A DNA stretch of 64,000 nucleotides from NCBI RefSeq assembly GCF_030817275.1, contig NZ_JAUSZD010000002.1:4340001-4404000 (forward strand). The letters run 5' to 3'. Position 1 is the stretch's first letter, and each line of letters opens with the position of its first letter. Below the pieces are notes generated by a model. It had not been told where the DNA came from. It ran no database searches and saw nothing but the letters and a program-made list of their open reading frames with translations. Source of the stretch: Paenibacillus sp. V4I7. GTDB taxonomy: Bacteria > Bacillota > Bacilli > Paenibacillales > NBRC-103111. The position numbers and the translations under genes are program-made. Of the stretch, positions 16,796-26,483 are shown one piece after another.

Positions 16796-18418
16796 TCAAG
16801 TCATCTTGAGTCTTTCCCTGAATTGGGTTGGCGTCATCGCGTAGTAATCTTTGAATACCTTTGTAAAATAACGGTAACTCTGATACCCGACCTCATCCCC
16901 AACTTGAGCTACGGTTAAGGCCGTTCGTTCAAGCAGTTCCAAGCTCTTCTCCATACGAAGGCGAACGAGAAAATCTACGAAGTTATAACCCTTCTCTTGC
17001 TTAAATATGGTGCTGAAATAAGAAGCGCTGATGCCCACATATTCAGCAACCTCCTGAAGAGAAATATCCCTAGACAGCTTGATCTTCATGTACTCAATGC
17101 CTTTGGAGACTGGTGACAGGTATAGAGCTTCGATGGCGATCGATTGCAGCATAAACTGAATCAACTCTTTTGCCTTCTCGGTAAGCTCAACGTACGTTTC
17201 CTGACAACGGATCTCCTCTATAAACATTTCCATAACTTCGCTCGTCACAGGAAGAGATTTAACTTCCCTGAGCTGACGAAACAGATTAACGAGCATCTCA
17301 CCCACAATGAAACGTATGGAATCCTCCGATTCCCCGCTGCTGCACAAATTCCGCAGAAATTCGTTAAAGAGTCCATAACCCCCTTGTTCGTCGCCTTGTT
17401 TAAAGGCAATGATGAGCCTCTTTTCAAGCTCAGTCGGATAGAAGCCCTCGTTTTGTCCTTGCGATGAAGGATGAAATGGATTGACAGACCCTTTACCCGT
17501 GAAAAATTTATGCCTAAGTGCCTTGAAAGCTTGATCATAGGCCTCGGGAACATTGGAAATACCCTCGAACCGTTGACTGCATCCTACTGAAAGTTGAACA
17601 TTAAATAACCGCAAATATTTGTTTAAGCTCTCTTGGAAAGCATGGCCCACTAGAAGTCCTTTGTTATCGACCGCTCTTTCTAAGCCGGCTTCAAGGAGGA
17701 ACACGTAACGGTTCGGCGGCATCAACACAGAATCAACCGCTCCGTAACTGTGAGAGATTTCCTCCAAAATATTATGAACGATAAAGCGGCATAGTTTCTG
17801 ATCTTCATCGTTGTAATTATCGGTGAACTTGGCGTAATCATCGAATTCCGCGACAAGCATAAGAAATGAGCCATTCAGTATGTCTAATTGAGCATCAAAT
17901 TGATTGAACCACCGCTCTGGAGAGATCAGGATGTCTTTACGCGTCAGCCAGCGTTCATAGATTTGCGCTTTTTCAAGCAATGCCTTCTCCTTCTGCATTT
18001 GATTGGCATATAGGATTTTCGTCAACTGCAAATGACGCTCATCCAGTCTACGCGCGATTGTTTCGAATACTTCTGTTAATTGCTCTTTGGTCACAGGCTT
18101 CAGCAAGTAATCGCGCACGCCAAGCTTAATGGCCTGCTGTGCATAATCGAATTCCCCGAAACCGCTAAGAATGACAATTTCCACAGGTTCACCCGGCAGT
18201 GATCGGATACGCTCCGTTAGTTCCAAACCATCCATGTAGGGCATCCGGATATCGGTCATCACCACGTCCACTTCAGGACGTTCCTTCAGGATTTCCCATG
18301 CTTGCTGCCCATCCTCCACAATCGCAATGACTTCAAAACCATTTTGCTCCCAATTAATAACCTTAGTGAACCACTTGCGAGTTGATAATTCGTCTTCCAC
18401 AATAAGCAGCTTATACAT
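16796..18418 (-). CDS. Response regulator with AraC output domain, YesN type
   Basis: 540 residues. N-terminal receiver domain (YKLLIVEDELSTRKWF; phosphoacceptor Asp in VMTDIRMPYMDG near 55; Lys in LLKPV), a central linker of about 280 residues, and a C-terminal AraC double helix-turn-helix (VAEYVGISASYFSTIFK ... VGDEVGYQSYRYFTKVFKD). ATG 18418 is chosen because AGGGGG lies six bases upstream; it overlaps the kinase gene by 8 bases. It is the cytoplasmic partner of the YesM-type kinase and probably activates the importer operon starting at 16654. Confidence 0.93.
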   Translation of the reverse strand: MYKLLIVEDELSTRKWFTKVINWEQNGFEVIAIVEDGQQAWEILKERPEVDVVMTDIRMPYMDGLELTERIRSLPGEPVEIVILSGFGEFDYAQQAIKLGVRDYLLKPVTKEQLTEVFETIARRLDERHLQLTKILYANQMQKEKALLEKAQIYERWLTRKDILISPERWFNQFDAQLDILNGSFLMLVAEFDDYAKFTDNYNDEDQKLCRFIVHNILEEISHSYGAVDSVLMPPNRYVFLLEAGLERAVDNKGLLVGHAFQESLNKYLRLFNVQLSVGCSQRFEGISNVPEAYDQAFKALRHKFFTGKGSVNPFHPSSQGQNEGFYPTELEKRLIIAFKQGDEQGGYGLFNEFLRNLCSSGESEDSIRFIVGEMLVNLFRQLREVKSLPVTSEVMEMFIEEIRCQETYVELTEKAKELIQFMLQSIAIEALYLSPVSKGIEYMKIKLSRDISLQEVAEYVGISASYFSTIFKQEKGYNFVDFLVRLRMEKSLELLERTALTVAQVGDEVGYQSYRYFTKVFKDYYAMTPTQFRERLKMT

Positions 18419-20141
18419 GTTCAACCCCCTCAAGCACTGGCAGCGTTAATACAACTTCCGTTCCTTTCCCGGGTTCGGACTTCATTGACATGCCATACTC
18501 ACTGCCGAAATACATCCGAATTCGACTGTTCACGTTGTATAACCCGATGCCCTTGCTGGGCGAATGATCACTTAGCAAAGTCTCTACTTGAGACTTCGAC
18601 ATCCCCACGCCATTATCACGAACGGTCACGACAACAGCCTGTTCTGAGAGCTCACCTATTACGGTTACAGAGCCTCCCGCCATTCCCTTCAGCCCATGCT
18701 GGATCGCATTTTCTAGGAGAGGCTGAAGAATAATTTTCAAGGTATAGAGACTTGGTATCTGCGGATCTATTTGCCATTCAATCGTATGCCGAGCACCGAA
18801 ACGGATTTCTAGAATCTTCAAATAACATTTGGCGTGATCAATTTCTTGTTCGAAACGGATGGTGTTACTTCCCTTGGATACCGATATTCGAAAAAGGTCC
18901 GCTAGTGCGACGACCATGCCAATGGCGGTCTGCTTCTCGTCCATGTCAATCTCGTTCTTGATTGCATCCAATGTATTGTACAGGAAATGAGGATTAATCT
19001 GTGCTTGTAAAAAATTGAGCTCCATTTCCCTTCTTTCCAGTTTTTCCACATAGTTTTGGTGAATGAGATCTCGTAAATTATCGAGCATGTTATCAAAATT
19101 ACGATCTAATTCATCGATCTCATCGCCTTTAACACGGACTCTGCGGCTCGTAGAGAGCACCCCCCTGCCTACCCGGGATACTTTGGCGTGGAGACGTCGG
19201 ATCCCGCGGGTCAGTTGACGAGTTATAAGCAAGGTCAGAAAAGAGAAAATAATCATACAAATGATACTAACTGTCAATATGGTTTGCCGAATTTCATTCA
19301 CTTTGGATTGAATGGACGCTTTGGGCACAAGAAGGTACATCGTCCAGTCAACATTCTGGAGCTTGCGGTACCACATGACATAGTCGGTTCCCTGAATATG
19401 TAGGTTCAGCTCGGATTCGGAGCTTCGATCCTCACTGGTCCGTTCGACAATTTCCTGTGGAAGCGGTTTGCCAAGTTGATCGGTGTCAGGGTTAAACATG
19501 ATGGTTCCCTTACTGTCTGCAATGATTAAGCTTCCACTTGCGTCAGCTTTGTTGCCCAACGTTTCCTGCACATACGTCACGGATGGGATCTGGATCGTTA
19601 GCTTTATATAACCAATTTTCTTGAACTCCCCGATGCTGTAAATCGGCCGCACCAACGCGTAATAATATTTACCGTCATAATGTTCAAGTATCCAAAACTT
19701 CGAGTCCGGTATCTCCTTCAAGCCGAGAACCCTTCGAAGCCTATCCTCTGGAAAAAGATATACACCATCGGACATGACATCCGGTGATGTGGAGAAAAAT
19801 TCGATGCTCTCGACATCGGTCGCCTGATAGGCTTGGATAAACCGGACCGCACGAGAGATTTCCCGGTTCATGATAATAACGCCTTTTTCCCTGTACACTT
19901 CAGGTTCCGAAAGTACGTTTTGAACGGACTCCGACACCGTTAAATTGTCAAGAATGCTTTCATAGAATCGGATATTGTAGTAAATACCGTTGTTGGATTG
20001 GACTAATATCTTTTGATAAGAATCAGATACGTACCGGATAATGAGGTCTGACATTTGATTAAGGAAGTAATTCGTTAACCCTACAATCGGAAGTAGAATG
20101 GTCAGCAAATATACGATCATTAATTTTTTGTGTAACTTCAT
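18411..20141 (-). CDS. Sensor histidine kinase, YesM type
   Basis: 576 residues. Membrane helix at about 8-28, an extracytoplasmic dCache-like sensor of about 250 residues, a second helix near 290, HAMP, then the His_kinase domain with phosphoacceptor His in QINPHFLYNTLD (near residue 375) and a HATPase_c domain (LLENAIQHGLKG, VRDNGVGM, GIGLYNVNSRI). It signals to the overlapping YesN-type regulator in response to an extracellular sugar or to the binding protein. The start ATG 20141 lies ten bases after AAGGGGG, which can be paired in a hairpin. Confidence 0.93.
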   Translation of the reverse strand: MKLHKKLMIVYLLTILLPIVGLTNYFLNQMSDLIIRYVSDSYQKILVQSNNGIYYNIRFYESILDNLTVSESVQNVLSEPEVYREKGVIIMNREISRAVRFIQAYQATDVESIEFFSTSPDVMSDGVYLFPEDRLRRVLGLKEIPDSKFWILEHYDGKYYYALVRPIYSIGEFKKIGYIKLTIQIPSVTYVQETLGNKADASGSLIIADSKGTIMFNPDTDQLGKPLPQEIVERTSEDRSSESELNLHIQGTDYVMWYRKLQNVDWTMYLLVPKASIQSKVNEIRQTILTVSIICMIIFSFLTLLITRQLTRGIRRLHAKVSRVGRGVLSTSRRVRVKGDEIDELDRNFDNMLDNLRDLIHQNYVEKLERREMELNFLQAQINPHFLYNTLDAIKNEIDMDEKQTAIGMVVALADLFRISVSKGSNTIRFEQEIDHAKCYLKILEIRFGARHTIEWQIDPQIPSLYTLKIILQPLLENAIQHGLKGMAGGSVTVIGELSEQAVVVTVRDNGVGMSKSQVETLLSDHSPSKGIGLYNVNSRIRMYFGSEYGMSMKSEPGKGTEVVLTLPVLEGVEHV

Positions 20142-20143
20142 GC

Positions 20144-20204
20144 ATGTCTGTCCCCCTTCGTTTAAGCAAGCATAATCTCTTCATTTCCCTAAGGGGACAG
20201 ACAT
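20144..20204 (-). promoter_or_regulatory. Hairpin that can mask the ribosome binding site of the YesM-type kinase gene
   Basis: Minus strand ATGTCTGTCCCCTT (from 20204 down to 20191) is complementary to AAGGGGGACAGACAT (20158 down to 20144) over 14 bp with one bulged G and a 32-base loop. The second arm contains the Shine-Dalgarno sequence and ends next to the start codon. It may be a translational control element, or a remnant of a REP-like palindrome. Confidence 0.55.
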
Positions 20205-20232
20205 TTCCTTTATAGTAAAATTAACAAATGGT

Positions 20233-23200
20233 TCATTGTGGGATATGCACTGACACATTATCGATCTGTACAGTCGTATTATCGTCATACCACACACGGA
20301 ACTGATAGGCATGCCCCAGTACGAAATCAGCCTCCATAGTAATGGACTGATACGTATCGGCGGCATTGAAATCACTGCGCAGCACGGGTTTTTCGCCAGT
20401 TACTTTGTTGCCTGTTCCGTCATAGATGTCGAGATTCAGCACCCGTTCGGAACCGCCTGCCGGATTGTCGATCTTTATGCGGAAGTCGACCTTAAGGCTT
20501 CCGGAAGGGAGATCCGCTACCCCAGGACCATGCAGCATATGACCTGCCGCATGGTCCTGCGGATTCGCATACCAACCATCGGAGGCTGCAGCTCCCGTAT
20601 TATGGCCGAAGTCACGCTCCGCTTCGAAAATACGGCTCGTATAGTTCGCCGATACATGAATCGGAATCTGCGCTTCAAGGCCATTGTACGACGCCTTCAC
20701 GATGGCATCTCCGCTTTGAAGCACCTGCAGAGCGCCACCGTCACCGATTGTGACCGTAGTTTCACCTTGCGTGACAGTCCAAGTCCCATCCACCGTCAAA
20801 TTAACGTCCGGCTTGCCTTGCTCGCTCGCTTTTCCCCATAATTGAAGCTGCTTCTGCCCTGCATCTGTTCCGAACACCAACGAGGTTACATTCGATCCTC
20901 CGAATTTAAAATAAAGCGATTGTGTATTCGGCAGCGTTATTTCTGGCATATCCAGCCGCACGTGGTCGACTTTAACGTTCGCCTTATCTTCGAAGTGCAC
21001 ACGGAATTCATAGGTACTCCCGAGTGAATAGTCTACGTCCTCCAAGCTTATATCCATGTACTGGTCTTGTACGGCAAAATCCCGTAACTTCAGCTCTTTT
21101 GAAGCAATAATTTGATCAGCACTCGCATTATTAATATCAATGATAGCAATAGTATCATCAGGTAAGGTCGCGCCCGAAGCCTTCATACGGAAAGTGACGT
21201 CATGCACGCCTGATGGTAAATCGGCCACATAAGGTCCATATAACATATGACCGGGTCCGTGCTGCTCAATATTTGCCAACCAGCCATCTCCATCAATCGC
21301 CCCTGTGTTATGTCCGAAATCGTTCTCGGCTTCATAGAGTCGCTGAGCCAAATTACGGTTCATCACGACGGTGACTCGATCGATTTTAACCTTGGCGTTG
21401 CCATCATACCAAGCTCTGAACTGATAAGAATGACCCGCAACAAAGTCGGCCTCGAGTGTTGAATTATGATACGTGTCAGCACTCTGGAACTCGGATCGAT
21501 GTACGGCTTTCTCTGCCACCACCACTCCAGCTGTATCGTCATAGATATCCAGATTCAGTACACGATCATTATCTCCACTCACCTGGTCAATCATAGCTTT
21601 GAATTTGACTTGGTTGCGGCCTGCAGGAATGTCTGAGGCACCTGGTCCGAAGAGCATATGTCCAGCTGCATGCTCCTGTGGATTAGCCGACCAGCCATCA
21701 CCGTCCAACTTCCCTGTGTTATGGCCAAAATCGGTTTCCGCTTCATACACCTTATTGGCAACTTCCGTATCCTCTTTAGGTACGTTATTTTGAATCAGTT
21801 TCACCATTTTATCGGGCGTTACGACTTGAACATCGCCTTGCAGTTGATCGATAACAGCCTTTACTTCATCCATGGAGGATGACCAGGCATGAACGAGAAC
21901 AAGCGAATAGCCTGCGGCACTCTTCGGATTTCTTGGCGCTGCATTGATATGCTGGACAACTGACGTAACATCGCTTCCAGCGATACCATGCCACAGCATT
22001 TCCCGCGGAGTGACGATGGGCTTATTGTTAGACCACTTTAAGGCGCCGTTTAACGCTTTATGATTGCTGTATTCCAAATAAATAACGCCATCCACATTCG
22101 GCTGAGCCGTATACTTATCCCACATCGCTTTTTTGTTGAAAGCATTAAAATCTATCACTTCAACGAGCGATAAATCAGCTCTGCCCATATCAGCGTTTAA
22201 CTGTTTGAGATGCGCATCCAGCTCCTGCTCCGGATACATAGATGGATACATATAACCGCCGCCTGAAGGACCAACGACAAAATTATCTTCCTTTGTACCA
22301 TCCTGATAAAATCGTTCCAGCACAGTCGGCGCCAAATCCATCATGCTGGGAGAAACAGCCCACCCCATATCGAAATTCCCACGGTTTGGGTTACCGAACC
22401 AAGGCTTGCCCTTCTCGGCCAAATCGTTCAGCATCCATTGGATATTATCGCCGTCCGACATGACGAATGACACATAATGCACATTATCCTGAACCGGAGG
22501 CTGCGTCTGATCCTTCTGTTTGAATTCTTTGATGTTAAAGCTGCTTAATACGGACAAATTATAGGCATGATCAGCCGGCAGTGTATATACACCCGCTGTC
22601 GAACTCGGACGTATGAAAGCGTCTTCGCCTTTTGACGCATCTCCCCATCCTAAGATGACAGCATCGGGCTCCGCGTCTGCAACGACGGATTGTCGGAACG
22701 CGCTGTTCCCATCATAAAAGGTGAAAGCGTTAGCCATTACAGCGTAATCTCGTAATTTGCCGCCCATACCGGACGCCAATTCTTCGCTCGTCTCCCCTTT
22801 TTGCTCAATCAAGGTGCGATGGTTGAGCTTATTCCAGTAGTTTTGCTTGACCCAAGCTTCATCCTTTGTCGAGAGATCCATTAATTGCTTGTAGCTTTTG
22901 GCTTGATTGACATCACCTTTTTCAATTAAAATGGCTTGCTTCAAATGGGCTAATGAAGTAGCTGCATTGATGGAGCTGTTCCCCTTTTCCCATAGTAAAT
23001 AGCCATCAAACTGCTTCTTGAATTCCTTTACGAGCTTCCAAGGATCATGGATAAATTCCGTTTTCACCCCGTATTTTTGGACCAAATCGTCCAGCCATAT
23101 CTTGTAATTCCCGGAATCGGGCAGTATGTAAATTTGATTAGATGACTTATTAGCGAGCAGCCCTTGCAGCGAAGCGATCATGGCACTTTCCGTTTCCGAC

Positions 23201-23412
23201 ATATCGCTCAAACGGATCACAAAAAGCTTTTTGGCTTTAACAGCAGCCTTTACGTAGTTAGCGTCCAATTGCGGTGATCCGCTTTGAGAAAGAGTTGTTG
23301 CATCATCTGACTCTGTTTCATTAGCTGCAGCGGCTGGAGACACAGATGTCCCTAAGAGTGACATGACAATAGAAAAGCATACAAACAAGACGAATAAACT
23401 GGTTTTTCTCAT
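20233..23412 (-). CDS. Secreted GxGYxYP protein with three carbohydrate-binding-like repeats
   Basis: 1059 residues from ATG 23412, chosen for GAGGAGG six bases upstream. Signal peptide MRKTSLFVLFVCFSIVMS, ending near SPAAAA. Residues of about 60-550 form a GxGYxYP domain; its motif GPSGGGYMYPSMYP is intact, and WSSSMDEVKAVID lies near its end. Then come three copies of a 130-residue module beginning YEAETDFGHNTG, YEAENDFGHNTG and FEAERDFGHNTG, each with GHMLxGP and DLPSG-like segments and probably a carbohydrate-binding beta-sandwich. An Ig/BIG2-like domain of about 95 residues separates the second and third. It ends 92 bases before the YesM-type gene in the same direction. GxGYxYP proteins are thought to act on glycans, but the reaction is unknown. 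Confidence 0.85.
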   Translation of the reverse strand: MRKTSLFVLFVCFSIVMSLLGTSVSPAAAANETESDDATTLSQSGSPQLDANYVKAAVKAKKLFVIRLSDMSETESAMIASLQGLLANKSSNQIYILPDSGNYKIWLDDLVQKYGVKTEFIHDPWKLVKEFKKQFDGYLLWEKGNSSINAATSLAHLKQAILIEKGDVNQAKSYKQLMDLSTKDEAWVKQNYWNKLNHRTLIEQKGETSEELASGMGGKLRDYAVMANAFTFYDGNSAFRQSVVADAEPDAVILGWGDASKGEDAFIRPSSTAGVYTLPADHAYNLSVLSSFNIKEFKQKDQTQPPVQDNVHYVSFVMSDGDNIQWMLNDLAEKGKPWFGNPNRGNFDMGWAVSPSMMDLAPTVLERFYQDGTKEDNFVVGPSGGGYMYPSMYPEQELDAHLKQLNADMGRADLSLVEVIDFNAFNKKAMWDKYTAQPNVDGVIYLEYSNHKALNGALKWSNNKPIVTPREMLWHGIAGSDVTSVVQHINAAPRNPKSAAGYSLVLVHAWSSSMDEVKAVIDQLQGDVQVVTPDKMVKLIQNNVPKEDTEVANKVYEAETDFGHNTGKLDGDGWSANPQEHAAGHMLFGPGASDIPAGRNQVKFKAMIDQVSGDNDRVLNLDIYDDTAGVVVAEKAVHRSEFQSADTYHNSTLEADFVAGHSYQFRAWYDGNAKVKIDRVTVVMNRNLAQRLYEAENDFGHNTGAIDGDGWLANIEQHGPGHMLYGPYVADLPSGVHDVTFRMKASGATLPDDTIAIIDINNASADQIIASKELKLRDFAVQDQYMDISLEDVDYSLGSTYEFRVHFEDKANVKVDHVRLDMPEITLPNTQSLYFKFGGSNVTSLVFGTDAGQKQLQLWGKASEQGKPDVNLTVDGTWTVTQGETTVTIGDGGALQVLQSGDAIVKASYNGLEAQIPIHVSANYTSRIFEAERDFGHNTGAAASDGWYANPQDHAAGHMLHGPGVADLPSGSLKVDFRIKIDNPAGGSERVLNLDIYDGTGNKVTGEKPVLRSDFNAADTYQSITMEADFVLGHAYQFRVWYDDNTTVQIDNVSVHIPQ

Positions 23413-23618
23413 TATAAACCTCCTCATGATTCGAATGTATGACGGGAATAATTCACATTTGAATTATACAATATATCATTAACATATTCTACATGTCATT
23501 TAGATCATTTAAATCTACTATATTCACATCATTTTTGTCATGGTTCGACATACTAAACGCCTAGATAAACTTGAAGGCTGGGCCTCCGCTCCTATGGGAT
23601 CGATGGTTATCCATTAAC

Positions 23619-23668
23619 GAAAAAAAAGCCAAGCCACAATGGTGATAACCATCCATGACTTAGCTTTT
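23619..23668 (-). terminator. Terminator after the nucleoside operon
   Basis: On the minus strand a long imperfect stem (AAGCTAAGTC...GATGGT against ACCATTGTGGCTTGGCTT) with loop TATC runs into eight T residues. It closes the operon that ends with adenine deaminase. Confidence 0.8.
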
Positions 23669-23672
23669 CCAA

Positions 23673-25385
23673 TTAACTGTGTATGATTAGAGGCACAACT
23701 TTTCCCTCATTCACATCAATTAAACCAAAATCCGTTATTTTCAGTGCAGGACTAACAGGTAAAGAATGCGTGCTAATGGACATGATCGGATTATAATGGC
23801 TGTAGCCTAACGATTCCATGGCCTTGCGCAGCTGCTCAACTTCCTTCGCGACTTGCTCCAAAGGGACTTCTGTTAAAATACCGCCGACAGGCAGCTCAAG
23901 ACTAGCGATCACCTTGCCGTTCTCAACAACACTAAAGCCCCCTTGATTCTTGATGACCTCATTAGCCGCGATCATCATATCGACAGGATTGTGCCCGACA
24001 ACGAGCATGTTATGGTTATCGTGGGAATAAGTCGTTGCTATGGCGCCACGCTTGATTGTATCGCCACCGATTAAACCATAAGCACGATTCCCGTTTTTCC
24101 CGTAGCGTTCAAACGTAGCAATCAGTCCATAGCCGCTTTCCTGCCAGTTAAGCATCCCTTGACGAGCTTCCACCTGGGCGTGATGCTCCTCTGTAAACGT
24201 GGAGCCATCCTTCACCATCATCGTTCGGCAGGCATACCGACCATCAGCGACTTCTGTTTCCATATAGAAATCCGATTCTGTTAACGGCGCCATATGAACA
24301 CTTTGATAATAGTGCGCTGGAAAGGCGGGTGAATGGACGGTCGGCTCATACGGTTCACGCACATCGTAGACCTTGCGGCCATGCTTGTACACTTGATCGA
24401 TTGTCAGCTGCTCCAAATTGGATATCAGTTGAAAATCGCCAATTTTACCTGGCGCAATAACGCCGCGATCATACATTCGCATTCTTTTGGCTGGAGAAAG
24501 CGTACTGGCATAAATCGCCTGCTCAGGTTTCATGCCCATCCCAATCGCTTTACGCACAAGGTGATTCAAGTGTCCCCGACCTTCGAAGGAATCTGCCATC
24601 ACATCATCAGTTACAAAACAAAAATGCTCAGATACCTCATGCTCCATCAAATACGCTATCACTTCAGGCGTCATCGATTTTTCTTGAATTTCAATAAACA
24701 TACCCGCAGCGATTCGTGCTTCCATGCCTTCGATCGATTGATGTGTATGATCGGAATCTACCCCGCTATAGATCATTCGGTGCAAATCCAAATCCAGCAG
24801 TTTGGGAACATGCCCTTCAATAATAAGATGAGGATAATGACTGCGGATATGATTTAAAATGTGATTCGTCTTGCAATCGGGATCCGTTATGACGTCTACG
24901 TAGTTCATGATTTCGCCTAAACAAATGATTCGTTCCGTACGAAGCAGTTCGTCCAAATCTTCGATTTCAATCGCTCCTCCGGTCGTTTCCATCGAAGTAG
25001 CAGGAACCGAACTCGGGATGGCGTAGAACATGTCCGCCACACAATGCTGGCTAGCTTTAATGAATTCCTTCACCCCGTCAAGTCCGAAGACATTGGCAAT
25101 CTCATGAGGCTCTGGAACGATGGTTGTAACGCCGTTGCGAATGAGTCCGTAGGAGAATGTCTCCGGCGTGACCATCGTGCTTTCGATATGCAGATGAATA
25201 TCAATGAGGCCGGGAATCATATAACGTCCTTGTCCGTCCAAGTGCTCGGCCGCTTCGAAGCTATCGGCAGCCCGTTCCCCGATATATAGAAACCTTCCAT
25301 CCAAGATCGCTGCATTACCTTGGATGAATGTTTTAAAATAACTATTATAAATTCGTACATTTTCAATCAGTAAATCTACATGCAT
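23673..25385 (-). CDS. ade: Adenine deaminase
   Basis: Converts adenine to hypoxanthine and ammonia in the cytoplasm. 570 residues, the normal size for bacterial adenine deaminases of the amidohydrolase superfamily. Seen are the metal-binding IPGLIDIHLHIEST near residue 55, VPEPHEIANVFG, GHVPKL, the SDHTH stretch near 205, CFVTDD, and the C-terminal domain motif SHDNHNMLVVG. ATG 25385 follows GGAGGC. It is the last gene of an operon with nucleoside hydrolase and an ABC importer, which fits deamination of adenine released from imported adenosine. Confidence 0.95.
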   Translation of the reverse strand: MHVDLLIENVRIYNSYFKTFIQGNAAILDGRFLYIGERAADSFEAAEHLDGQGRYMIPGLIDIHLHIESTMVTPETFSYGLIRNGVTTIVPEPHEIANVFGLDGVKEFIKASQHCVADMFYAIPSSVPATSMETTGGAIEIEDLDELLRTERIICLGEIMNYVDVITDPDCKTNHILNHIRSHYPHLIIEGHVPKLLDLDLHRMIYSGVDSDHTHQSIEGMEARIAAGMFIEIQEKSMTPEVIAYLMEHEVSEHFCFVTDDVMADSFEGRGHLNHLVRKAIGMGMKPEQAIYASTLSPAKRMRMYDRGVIAPGKIGDFQLISNLEQLTIDQVYKHGRKVYDVREPYEPTVHSPAFPAHYYQSVHMAPLTESDFYMETEVADGRYACRTMMVKDGSTFTEEHHAQVEARQGMLNWQESGYGLIATFERYGKNGNRAYGLIGGDTIKRGAIATTYSHDNHNMLVVGHNPVDMMIAANEVIKNQGGFSVVENGKVIASLELPVGGILTEVPLEQVAKEVEQLRKAMESLGYSHYNPIMSISTHSLPVSPALKITDFGLIDVNEGKVVPLIIHS

Positions 25386-25406
25386 CTGCCTTCGCCTCCA
25401 AGTACA

Positions 25407-26468
25407 TTACTCAACTAGAACTAATTTCTCGCTAGGAAAAAGAAGCCGGACCTCTTGACCATTCAGGTAAGGAAGTTCCATTTCTTTATTCACTGTGAAA
25501 TTCCCCAGCTCCGTCTCAACAACGTATTGATAGCTTCTTCCAAGGAAGGTGCTGACTTTGACTTGACCTGTCAATCGATTCGCTCCTACCGCGATTTCAT
25601 CAGGCATTCCAATCACAACATCATCCGGACGAATAGCCCCTTGCTTGCCAAGCTGTTCTCCTTTGCTTGGATGCTTCGTAACGGCGAACATATAGTCTTT
25701 CACCTTCAACGCAATCTCTTCATTTCCATCGAACCTGGAATCGAAGGTAATAAAATTCGTAAAGCCAATAAACCGAGCCACAAACTCCGTTTTTGGATAT
25801 TTAAATATCGCCGCTGGAGCGCCAAGCTGTTCAATGATGCCTTTATTCATAATGGCAACTTGATCGGAGATGGAGAAGCACTCTTCCTGATCATGCGATA
25901 CATAGACAGTAGTAATACCGAGCTCCTGCTGAATGCGTCGGATCTCCACCCGCATATTAATGCGCAGATTAGCGTCCAAATTGCTTAGCGGTTCGTCGAA
26001 GAGCAGCAATTCCGGCTCGATCACAAGTGCCCTGGCAATTGCGACCCGCTGTCTTTGGCCGCCTGAGAGTTCCTTCGGAAACCGCTTTTCGAAGCCGGAC
26101 AGACTTACGATATCGAGGATGTTTCTGACTCGCCGATCGATCTCTGCCCCACTCACTTTCCGAAGACGCAGACCGAAAGCTACATTGTCATAAATGGATA
26201 AGTGCGGAAACAAAGCATAGCTCTGAAACACGAATCCAAAGTTCCGTTTGTTGACGGGAACGTGCGTATAATCTTTTCCGTTTAGTGAAAATTTACCTGC
26301 CCTCGCCTCTATAAATCCCGCGATTAGCCGTAGAGTCGTCGTTTTCCCGCATCCACTTGGACCGAGCAGCGAGATCAGACTTCCTTTTTCAACACTTAGG
26401 TTGAAGTCCTGCAGAATATATTGCTGGTCATAGGCAACCGAAATATTTTCCAGTGATAGCAATGCCAT
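25407..26468 (-). CDS. ABC transporter ATP-binding protein, PotA/FbpC-like
   Basis: 353 residues. Walker A GPSGCGKTTT near residue 35, Q loop FQSYALFPH, signature LSGGQRQRVAIARAL, Walker B LLLFDEPLSNLD and H loop VSHDQEE, followed by a C-terminal TOBE-like regulatory domain of about 110 residues. It energises the two permeases upstream in the operon. The gaps are 15 bases to the upstream permease and 21 to adenine deaminase. Confidence 0.92.
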   Translation of the reverse strand: MALLSLENISVAYDQQYILQDFNLSVEKGSLISLLGPSGCGKTTTLRLIAGFIEARAGKFSLNGKDYTHVPVNKRNFGFVFQSYALFPHLSIYDNVAFGLRLRKVSGAEIDRRVRNILDIVSLSGFEKRFPKELSGGQRQRVAIARALVIEPELLLFDEPLSNLDANLRINMRVEIRRIQQELGITTVYVSHDQEECFSISDQVAIMNKGIIEQLGAPAAIFKYPKTEFVARFIGFTNFITFDSRFDGNEEIALKVKDYMFAVTKHPSKGEQLGKQGAIRPDDVVIGMPDEIAVGANRLTGQVKVSTFLGRSYQYVVETELGNFTVNKEMELPYLNGQEVRLLFPSEKLVLVE

Positions 26469-26483
26469 GGATGAAAGCCTCCG

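Noticed and set aside
20311-20841. 176-codon plus-strand frame
   Set aside because: It lies wholly antisense inside the GxGYxYP gene, has no ribosome binding site, and shows Arg/Cys/His-rich composition typical of shadow frames.
24333-25988. Two long plus-strand frames (174 and 177 codons)
   Set aside because: They are mirror frames of adenine deaminase and the ATPase gene, without start signals.
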